From positions 56,039,926 to 56,103,925 of the forward strand of contig CM049309.1 of the NCBI GenBank assembly GCA_026874595.1: a stretch of DNA of 64,000 nt, written 5' to 3'. The position numbers were made by a program, and so were the translations under genes. Below the pieces are notes generated by a model. That model made no database searches. It was not told the DNA's origin and worked only from the letters and a program-made list of their open reading frames with translations. How positions within the stretch are numbered: the stretch's first letter is position 1; each line of letters begins with the position of its first letter. Of the stretch, positions 50,201 through 62,200 are shown one piece after another. The stretch is from Sipunculus nudus (Eukaryota; Annelida; Sipuncula; Golfingiida; Sipunculidae).

Positions 50201-53200
50201 ACCAGCCACACAGGATTCCTTACATTGTGTGTGAAACTGAGTGTGTGGATGACAGTGTTTTCTGCCAGGCCAAGCACCTCATCCAAAGTCACCTCCACAT
50301 CGCATACTGACCAACCACAGGAATCCTTACATTGTGTGTGAAACTGAGTGTGTGGAAGACAGTATTTTCTGCCAGGCCAAGCACCTCATCCAAAGTCACC
50401 TCCACATCACATACTGACCAACCACAGGAATCCTTACATTGTGTGTGAAACTGAGTGTGTGGATGACAGTGTTTTCTGCCAGGCCAAGCACCTCATCCAA
50501 AGTCACCTCCACATCGCATACTGACCAACCACAGGAATCCTTACATTGTGTGTGAAACTGAGTGTGTGGATGACAGTGTTTTCTGCCAGGCCAAGCACCT
50601 CATCCAAAGTCACCTCCACATCGCATACTGACCAACCACAGGAATCCTTACATTGTGTGTGAAACTGAGTGTGTGGATGACAGTGTTTTCTGCCAGGCCA
50701 AGCACCTCATCCAAAGCCACCTCCACATCACATACTGACCAGCCACACAGGAATCCTTACCTTGGTTGTGACATTGAGTATGTGGATGACAGTGTTTTCT
50801 GCCAGGCCAAGCACCTCATCCAAAGCCACCTCCACATCACATACTGACCAGCCACACAGGATTCCTTACATTGTGTTTGACACTGAGGATGTGGGTGACA
50901 GTGTTTTCTGCCAGGCCAAGCACCTCATCCAAAGTCACCTCCACATCATATACTGACCAACCACAGGAATCCTTACATTGTGTGTGAAACTGAGTGTGTG
51001 GATGACAGTGTTTTCTGCCAGGCCAAGCACCTCATCCAAAGTCACCTCCACATCACATACTGACCAGCCACACAGGATTCCTTACATTGTGTTTGACACT
51101 GAGGATGTGGGTGACAGTGTTTTCTGCCAGGCCAAGCACCTCATCCAAAGTCACCTCCACATCATATACTGACCAACCACAGGAATCCTTACATTGCGTG
51201 TGAAACTGAGTGTGTGGATGACAGTGTTTTCTGCCAGGCCAAGCACTCATCCAAAGCAACCTCCACATCACATACTGACCAGCCACACAGGAATCCTTAC
51301 ATTGTGTGTGAAACTGAGTGTGTGGATGACAGTGTTTTCTGCCAGGCCAAGCACCTCATCCAAAGCCACCTCCACATCACATACTGACCAGCCACACAGG
51401 AATCCTTACCTTGGTTGTGACATTGAGTATGTGGATGACAGTGTTTTCTGCCAGGCCAAGCACCTCATCCAAAGCCACCTCCACATCACATACTGACCAG
51501 CCACACAGGATTCCTTACATTGTGTTTGACACTGAGGATGTGGGTGACAGTGTTTTCTGCCAGGCCAAGCACCTCATCCAAAGTCACCTCCACATCATAT
51601 ACTGACCAACCACAGGAATCCTTACATTGCGTGTGAAACTGAGTGTGTGGATGACAGTGTTTTCTGCCAGGCCAAGCACTCATCCAAAGCAACCTCCACA
51701 TCACATACTGACCAGCCACACAGGAATCCTTACATTGTGTGTGAAACTGAGTGTGTGGATGACAGTGTTTTCTGCCAGGCCAAGCACCTCATCCAAAGCC
51801 AACTCAACATCACATACTGACCAGCCACACAGGAATCCTTACATTGTGTGTGAAACTGAGTGTGTGGATGACAGTGTTTTCTGCCAGGCCCAGCACCTCA
51901 TCCAAAGTCACCTCCACATCACATACTGACCAACCACAGGAATCCTTACATTGTGTGTGAAACTGAGTGTGTGGATGACAGTGTTTTCTGCCAGGCCAAG
52001 CACCTCATCCAAAGTCACCTCCACATCACATACTGACCAGCCACACAGGAAACCTTACATTGTGTGTGAAACTGAGTATGTGGGTGACAGTGTTTTCTGC
52101 CAGGCCAAGCACCTCATCCAAAGTCACCTCCACATCACATACTGACCAGCCACACAGGAATCCTTACATTGTGTGTGAAACTGAGTGTGTGGATGACAGT
52201 GTTTTCTGCCAGGCCAAGCACCTCATCCAAAGCCACCTCCACATCACATACTGACCAGCCACACAGGAATCCTTACATTGTGTGTGAAACTGAGTGTGTG
52301 GATGACAGTGTTTTCTGCCAGGCCAAGCACCTCATCCAAAGTCACCTCCACATCACATACTGACCAACCACAGGAATCCTTACATTGTGTGTGAAACTGA
52401 GTGTGTGGATGACAGTGTTTTTCTGCCAGGCCAAGCACCTCATCCAAAGTCACCTCCACATCACATACTGACCAGCCGCACAGGAATCCTTACATTGTGT
52501 GTGAAACTGAGTGTGTGGATGACAGTGTTTTCTGCCAGGCCAAGCACCTCGTCCAAAGCCACCTCCACATCACATACTTACCAGCCACACAGGATTCCTT
52601 ACATTGTGTTTGACACTGAGTTTTCTGCCAGGCCAAGCACCTCATCCAAAGCCACCTCCACATCACATATTGACCAGCAACACAGGATTCCTTACATTGT
52701 ATTTGACACTGAGTATGTGGGTGACAATGTTTTCTGCCAGGCCAAGCACCTCATCCAAAGTCACCTCCACATCATATACTGACCAACCACAGGAATCCTT
52801 ACATTGTGTGTGAAACTGAGTGTGTGGATGACAGTGTTTTCTGCCAGGCCAAGCACCTCATCCAAAGCCACCTCCACATCACATACTGACCAGCCACACA
52901 GGATTCCTTACATTGTGTTTGACACTGAGTATGTGGGTGACAGTGTTTTCTGCCAGGCCAAGCACCTCATCCAAAGTCACCTCCACATCATATACTGACC
53001 AACCACAGGAATCCTTACATTGTGTGTGAAACTGAGTGTGTGGATGACAGTGTTTTCTGCCAGGCCAAGCACCTCATCCAAAGTCACCTCCACATCACAT
53101 ACTGACCAACCACAGGAATCCTTACATTGTGTGTGAAACTGAGTGTGTGGATGACAGTGTTTTCTGCCAGGCCAAGCACCTCATCCAAAGTCACCTCCAC

Positions 53201-56200
53201 ATCACATACTGACCAACCACAGGAATCCTTACATTGTGTGTGAAACTGAGTGTGTGGATGACAGTGTTTTCTGCCAGGCCAAGCACCTCATCCAAAGTCA
53301 CCTCCACATCACATAATGACCAGCCACACAGGAATCCTTACATTGTGTGTGAAACTGAGTGTGTGGATGACAGTGTTTTCTGCCAGGCCAAGCACCTCAT
53401 CCAAAGTCACCTCCACATCACATACTGACCAACCACAGGAATCCTTACATTGTGTGTGAAACTGAGTGTGTGGATGACAGTGTTTTCTGCCAGGCCAAGC
53501 ACCTCATCCAAAGTCACCTCCACATCACATACTGACCAGCCACACAGGAATCCTTACATTGTGTGTGAAACTGAGTATGTGGGTGACAGTGTTTTCTGCC
53601 AGGCCAAGCACCTCATCCAAAGTCACCTCCACATCACATACTGACCAGCCACACAGGAATCCTTACATTGTGTGTGAAACTGAGTGTGTGGATGACAGTG
53701 TTTTCTGCCAGGCCAAGCACCTCATCCAAAGCCACCTCCACATCACATACTGACCAGCCACACAGGAATCCTTACATTGTGTGTGAAACTGAGTGTGTGG
53801 ATGACAGTGTTTTCTGCCAGGCCAAGCACCTCATCCAAAGTCACCTCCACATCACATACTGACCAACCACAGGAATCCTTACATTGTGTGTGAAACTGAG
53901 TGTGTGGATGACAGTATTTTCTGCCAGGCCAAGCACCTCATCCAAAGTCTCCTCCACATCACATACTGACCAACCCTAGGAATCCTTACATTGTGTGTGA
54001 AACTGAGTGTGTGGATGACAGTGTTTTCTGCCAGGCCAAGCACCTCATCCAAAGTCACCTCCACATCACATACTGACCAGCCACACAGGAATCCTTACAT
54101 TGTGTGTAAAACTGAGTGTGTGGATGACAGTGTTTTCTGCCAGGCCAAGCACCTCATCCAAAGCCACCTCCACATCACATACTGACCAACCACAGGAATC
54201 CTTACATTGTGTGTGAAACTGAGTGTGTGGATGACAGTGTTTTCTGCCAGGCCAAGCACCTCATCCAAAGTCACCTCCACATCACATACTGACCAACCAC
54301 AGGAATCCTTACTTTGAGTGTGAAACTGAGTGTGTGGATGACAGTGTTTTCTGCCAGGCCAAGCACCTCATCCAAAGTCACCTCCACATCACATACTGAC
54401 CAACCACAGGAATCCTTACATTGTGTGTGAAACTGAGTGTGTGGATGACAGTGTTTTCTGCCAGGCCAAGCACCTCATCCAAAGCCACCTCCACATCACA
54501 TACTGACCAGCCACACAGATTCCTTACATTGTGTGTGAAACTGAGTGTGTGGATGACAGTGTTTTCTGCCAGGCCAAGCATCTCATCCAAAGTCACCTCC
54601 ACATCACATACTGACCAACCACAGGAATCCTTACATTGTGTGTGAAACTGAGTGTGTGGATGACAGTATTTTCTGCCAGGCCAAGCACCTCATCCAAAGT
54701 CACCTCCACATCACATACTGACCAACCACAGGAATCCTTACATTGTGTGTGAAACTGAGTGTGTGGATGACAGTGTTTTCTGCCAGGCCAAGCACCTCAT
54801 CCAAAGTCACCTCCACATCACATACTGACCAACCACAGGAATCCTTACTTTGAGTGTGAAACTGAGTGTGTGGATGACAGTGTTTTCTGCCAGGCCAAGC
54901 ACCTCATCCAAAGTCACCTCCACATCACATACTGACCAACCACAGGAATCCTTACATTGTGTGTGAAACTGAGTGTGTGGATGACAGTGTTTTCTGCCAG
55001 GCCAAGCACCTCATCCAAAGTCACCTCCACATCGCATACTGACCAACCACAGGAATCCTTACATTGTGTGTGAAACTGAGTGTGTGGATGACAGTATTTT
55101 CTGCCAGGCCAAGCACCTCATCCAAAGTCACCTCCACATCACATACTGACCAGCCACACAGGAATCCTTACATTGTGTGTGAAACTGAGTGTGTGGATGA
55201 CAGTGTTTTCTGCCAGGCCAAGCACCTCATCCAAAGTCACCTCCACATCGCATACTGACCAACCACAGGAATCCTTACATTGTGTGTGAAACTGAGTGTG
55301 TGGATGACAGTGTTTTCTGCCAGGCCAAGCACCTCATCCAAAGTCACCTCCACATCACATACTGACCAACCACAGGAATCCTTACATTGTGTGTGAAACT
55401 GAGTGTGTGGATGACAGTGTTTTCTGCCAGGCCAAGCACCTCATCCAAAGTCACCTCCACATCGCATACTGACCAACCACAGGAATCCTTACATTGTGTG
55501 TGAAACTGAGTGTGTGGATGACAGTGTTTTCTGCCAGGCCAAGCACCTCATCCAAAGTCACCTCCACATCGCATACTGACCAACCACAGGAATCCTTACA
55601 TTGTGTGTGAAACTGAGTGTGTGGATGACAGTGTTTTCTGCCAGGCCAAGCACCTCATCCAAAGTCACCTCCACATCGCATACTGACCAACCACAGGAAT
55701 CCTTACATTGTGTGTGAAACTGAGTGTGTGGATGACAGTGTTTTCTGCCAGGCCAAGCACCTCATCCAAAGTCACCTCCACATCACATACTGACCAACCA
55801 CAGGAATCCTTACATTGTGTGTGAAACTGAGTGTGTGGATGACAGTGTTTTCTGCCAGGCCAAGCACCTCATCCAAAGCCACCTCCACATCACATACTGA
55901 CCAAACACACAGGAATCCTTGCATTGTGTGTGAAACTGAGTGTGTGGATGACAGTGTTTTCTGCCAGGCCAAGCACCTCATCCAAAGTCACCTCCACATC
56001 ACATACTGACCAGCCACACAGGAATCCTTACATTGTGTGTGAAACTGAGTGTGTGGATGACAGTGTTTTCTGCCAGGCCAAGCACCTCATCCAAAGCCAC
56101 CTCCACATCACATACTGACCAGCCACACAGGAATCCTTACATTGTGTGTGAAACTGAGTGTGTGGATGACAGTGTTTTCTGCCAGGCCAAGCACCTCATC

Positions 56201-59200
56201 CAAAGTCACCTCCACATCGCATACTGACCAACCACAGGAATCCTTACATTGTGTGTGAAACTGAGTGTGTGGAAGACAGTATTTTCTGCCAGGCCAAGCA
56301 CCTTATCCAAAGTCACCTCCACATCACATACTGACCAACCACAGGAATCCTTACATTGTGTGTGAAACTGAGTGTGTGGATGACAGTGTTTTCTGCCAGG
56401 CCAAGCACCTCATCCAAAGTCACCTCCACATCGCATACTGACCAACCACAGGAATCCTTACATTGTGTGTGAAACTGAGTGTGTGGATGACAGTGTTTTC
56501 TGCCAGGCCAAGCACCTCATCCAAAGTCACCTCCACATCGCATACTGACCAACCACAGGAATCCTTACATTGTGTGTGAAACTGAGTGTGTGGATGACAG
56601 TGTTTTCTGCCAGGCCAAGCACCTCATCCAAAGTCACCTCCACATCGCATACTGACCAACCACAGGAATCCTTACATTGTGTGTGAAACTGAGTGTGTGG
56701 ATGACAGTGTTTTCTGCCAGGCCAAGCACCTCATCCAAAGTCACCTCCACATCACATACTGACCAACCACAGGAATCCTTACATTGTGTGTGAAACTGAG
56801 TGTGTGGATGACAGTGTTTTCTGCCAGGCCAAGCACCTCATCCAAAGCCACCTCCACATCACATACTGACCAAACACACAGGAATCCTTGCATTGTGTGT
56901 GAAACTGAGTGTGTGGATGACAGTGTTTTCTGCCAGGCCAAGCACCTCATCCAAAGTCACCTCCACATCACATACTGACCAGCCACACAGGAATCCTTAC
57001 ATTGTGTGTGAAACTGAGTGTGTGGATGACAGTGTTTTCTGCCAGGCCAAGCACCTCATCCAAAGCCACCTCCACATCACATACTGACCAGCCACACAGG
57101 AATCCTTACATTGTGTGTGAAACTGAGTGTGTGGATGACAGTGTTTTCTGCCAGGCCAAGCACCTCATCCAAAGCCACCTCCACATCACATACTGACCAA
57201 CCACAGGAATCCTTACATTGTGTGTGAAACTGAGTGTGTGGATGACAGTGTTTTCTGCCAGGCCAAGCACCTCATCCAAAGTCACCTCCACATCGCATAC
57301 TGACCAACCACAGGAATCCTTACATTGTGTGTGAAACTGAGTGTGTGGATGACAGTGTTTTCTGCCAGGCCAAGCACCTCATCCAAAGTCACCTCCACAT
57401 CGCATACTGACCAACCACAGGAATCCTTACATTGTGTGTGAAACTGAGTGTGTGGATGACAGTGTTTTCTGCCAGGCCAAGCACCTCATCCAAAGTCACC
57501 TCCACATCACATACTGACCAACCACAGGAATCCTTACATTGTGTGTGAAACTGAGTGTGTGGATGACAGTGTTTTCTGCCAGGCCAAGCACCTCATCCAA
57601 AGTCACCTCCACATCGCATACTGACCAACCACAGGAATCCTTACATTGTGTGTGAAACTGAGTGTGTGGATGACAGTGTTTTCTGCCAGGCCAAGCACCT
57701 CATCCAAAGTCACCTCCACATCACATACAGACCAGCCACACAGGAATCCTTACATTGTGTGTGAAACTGAGTGTGTGGATGACAGTGTTTTCTGCCAGGC
57801 CAAGCACCTCATCCAAAGCCACCTCCACATCACATACTGACCAGCCACACAGGAATCCTTACATTGTGTGTGAAACTGAGTTTGTGGATGACAGTGTTTT
57901 CTGCCAGGCCAAGCACCTCATCCAAAGTCACCTCCACATCACATACTGACCAACCACAGGAATCCTTACATTGTGTGTGAAACTGAGTGTGTAGATGACA
58001 GTGTTTTCTTCCAGGCCAAGCACCTCATCCAAAGCCACCTCCACATCACATACTGACCAGCCACACAGGAGTCCTTACATTGTGTGTGAAACTGAGTGTG
58101 TGGATGACAGTGTTTTCTGCCAGGCCAAGCATCTCATCCAAAGTCACCTCCACATCACATACTGACCAGCCACACAGGAATCCTTACATTGTGTGAAACT
58201 GAGTGTGTGGATGACAGTGTTTTCTGCCAGGCCAAGCACCTCATCCAAAGTCACCTCCACATCGCATACTGACCAACCACAGGAATCCTTACATTGTGTG
58301 TGAAACTGAGTGTGTGGATGACAGTATTTTCTGCCAGGCCAAGCACCTCATCCAAAGTCACCTCCACATCACATACTGACCAGCCACACAGGAATCCTTA
58401 CATTGTGTGTGAAACTGAGTGTGTGGATGACAGTGTTTTCTGCCAGGCCAAGCACCTCATCCAAAGTCACCTCCACATCACATACTGACCAACCACAGGA
58501 ATCCTTACATTGTGTGTGAAACTGAGTATGTGAATGACAGTGCGGTCTGCCAGGCCCAGCAACTCATCCAGACTCACCTCTGTACCACATACTGACCAGC
58601 CACACAGGAATCCTTACCTTATGCCTGACACTGAGTGTGTGGATGGTGTAGTCTGCCAGGCCAAGTACCTCATTCAAAGTCACCTCTATGTCTCCATATG
58701 TTTTAGAAGTCCCCTTCTTGCTGGGCCAGTATTGCTCCACTTTACTCTGAAAGACACAAAAATTGTAATACATGGTACATCAATTATTGCAAATATTTTT
58801 TTTACTTGCAGTGCAAATAATTTTTAGCTCTTATTTTTTATGCCACTTCTGGCATCATCAGTACCTGGTATGTGTCACAGATGTATGATATTAATCATTA
58901 AAGAAGGCCTACAGGCCTAATGTGAACCTGTGCATTGAGAAATACACCAGGTTTAATGCTTCAATGCTTGACCATTACTTTTCATGTATATGAACAATGC
59001 AAGTACTAAGCATTTTGAATAAGAAACAATTACACAAACATCACTGCTGAATTTCTGGCATGGGTGCACACAACACAAAAATGATTGGTGCTGGCAACAC
59101 CAGTCTTGTATACAACAAAGCTATCAGAGATATATACATATGCTAAATTTCAGACTGATATATCAAACCCCTCCTGAGAAATACACAGTGACACACACTG

Positions 59201-62200
59201 TGCAAAATTATTGTAGGTGGCACCACCAGTCTTGTATACGACAAAGCTATTTGATATGTATAAATATGCCTAATTTCAGGCTGATATAACAAATTCCTCT
59301 GTAGAAAAAAAGCAGGCACATACACTGTGCAAAAGTCATTGTTGGTGGTGACACCTATCTTGTGAGTGAGAAAGCCATGCATCAAAGACACATAGACAGG
59401 TCAAAATATCAAGCCAATACATCAAACTTACCTGGAGTCTGATCCATGGGGCTGACCAGGCTTAGGTGACATAGGCAGTTGCCCCGAGTGGACTATGACA
59501 AATGCTGGCTCAGGCTACTGTACTGAGTGAACTCATGACCTGCACCTGGCTAGACTGAGTGAACTTTTGACCTGTACCTGGCTGCACAGAGTGAACTCTT
59601 GACCTGTTGCATAATCTGACACAGTTGGCAGTCTGCCAAAGCTATAAATAGATGCAGGCTGCACTTTAGTGCCAAATCCGATGCAGTGGGCATTCTGCCA
59701 ACCCTATAAATAGAATGCAGCTACTGTACTGAGAGAACTCCTGACCTTTACCTGGCTGCACTGAGTGAAATCTTGACCTGTTGCCTAATCTGATACAGTT
59801 GGCAGTCTGCCAAAGCTATAAATAGATCAAGACTGACCTTTGGCCTGTTGCCAAATCTGAAATAGTAGCCACACCATTGCATAAGCTCACAGATTGGCTC
59901 CACATGCAGCCCGAGGGGCATGGCACACATGAGGTGATCACATGATACTCTGAGGTGATCACATGCTACCTATGAGGTGACCACATGTCACCCATGAGGT
60001 GATCACATACTTTGTGCTTGGCAGCACTGATTGAACTCTTGACTTATATCTGGCTGCACTGAATGAACTCTTGATCTGTTGCCATATCTGAAACAGTTTG
60101 CAGTTTCCCAACCTATTTAAAGATACAGATTCAATCTTGGCCTGTTGGTTTTCTGTTGACACATACTGAAAGACTTTGGCATAATGCTTTTTTTTCAAGC
60201 TGACATATTCATAAACTTTTTATCAAAATATCTAGAATAATAAAAGATGCAGTCCTTTCATTGTTGAAGGTCCAATAATTCTGCCAAAGAACATTCAAGT
60301 AAACTTGAACAAAGGCTACCTAAGAATAATTTTGGTGCAATGTTACAGAAGTTATAATTGAAACAATAATTTTGTAGATGAACACTATTGCAGTACTCAG
60401 TTTGAAATAGACATAATAATGGCCATAAGACCAACTTAAGCTTTTCACAACTCAACCAAAAATCAACAAACTCATTCTATTCTGATATGATTGAAAAAAC
60501 CATGTCCTAGGATAATTCAATTTGAAAAATTGAATGATTTAACTTGACAGTTTCATCATAAACATTTTAAGCTGAAAGAGGCTAAAATTATGAGGTTTAT
60601 GCCCATAAAAAACAGGTAAATGTAGGTGGCACCACGAAATCTGCAACTTCAAATATGAGTCATGTGACTAACATTTGCACAATACTTGGTATTGTCATTT
60701 TTGAGATTACTATGTCAGTATGCTTACTTGGCCAAATGACTAAGTTCAAATTCGTTTAACTCATAAAAAATTCATCCAATGCAAACCATTTGATCTGACT
60801 TGAGAGGGCTTGCCAACTGGGATCATTTCTGTAAAATATTGAACAATTTGGCTGGACCATTTACAAGAAGAATACTTTTAAAGGTTTTTCAGCTTTTTCC
60901 ATATAAAATATAAGTAAATGCTGATAGCAAAAAAATAAGCTGAATCCCACAACATTTGATATGTGACAGATTATTGCATCTGGGGATGGTAGCTCCTTTT
61001 ATTCCTAAGAAATCATGGGTTAATGTACAGATGACCAATGACCCCCATACAAAAAAAGATCAATGCAGGTGGCACCGATACCTGAATTTCATATATGACT
61101 CATGTGACCAACACTGGCATAAAATTTGGTGATGATAGCCGTTTCTGAGACTGTCATTTAAGAACGCTTTTTTGGACAGATGACTAAGTTCAACTTCCTG
61201 TAACTCGGCCAAAAATACATGGAAATTAAACCATTCGAACAAACTTGAGAGAGATGATATGAAAGATTATTTATTGGAAATATTGAACAATTTGGCTAGA
61301 CTGTTTTGGCGGAGAAGATTTTAAAATGTTTTTTAGCTTTTCCTCTATAAAATCTAAAAAAATGCATTTTTTTTCAGATGGCTAATTTTTTGCATTAAAT
61401 TTCATGATGCTAGCTCCAGTTGTTTTCGAGATAGTATGGGTAAACCATAGATAACATGAAATCTTAATGTCTAGAGGCATGATGTAATGGATGCTGATAA
61501 ACTGGTGCCAGGCTAGATGAATCTGCTTTACACAGCTAACATATATGGTAAATGACTCAATTCAATCTTTAAAATTCAGCCAAAATTGGTTCTTTGGAAC
61601 CATAAAAGACAATAATTATAAGAAATATTCAGGGGATTATTCTTGTAAAATATTAAACAAATTGGCCTCAGTGGCTTCAGTCAAAAAACGTTTTGCAGGT
61701 ATTTAACTAATTTGGGAAAATACAGCGAAATGTCTAAGTTCAGCTTCCCAAAACTCAGCCAAAAATCACTCAACCAAAACCATTTGAACAAACTTGAATT
61801 ATCGACATCTAAGGATAATCAATAGGCATTCAATTATTTTTTCATTCTGAGTTACAAGCATGCAGACATTCCTTTATTCCAAGTGACAGGCCTTTAGACA
61901 TTTTCTCTTTCTGAGTTACAGGCATGTTGACATTTTCACTTTTTAGGTTACCGGCATGTTGACATTTTCTTCTTCAGAGTTACAAGGATTTAGAATTTGT
62001 TTTCCTCCTGAGTTACAAGCATGTAGACATTTTTTTCCTCCTGAGTTACAGGCATGTTGACATTTTCACTTTTTAGGTTACCGGCATGTTGACATTTTCT
62101 TCTTCAGAGTTACAAGGATTTAGAATTTGTTTTCCTCCTGATTTACAAGCATGTACACATTTTCTCCTCCTGAGTTACAAGCATGTGGACATTTTCCCTT

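Noticed and set aside
49128-58611. CRISPR-like array
   Set aside because: Units are contiguous and nearly identical over their whole length with no unique spacers, and the DNA is eukaryotic.
49103-58827. Dozens of plus-strand 64-codon ORFs ([21 protein letters not shown] type)
   Set aside because: They are the antisense of the satellite units and repeat with the unit; the real coding relationship is on the minus strand with exon B.
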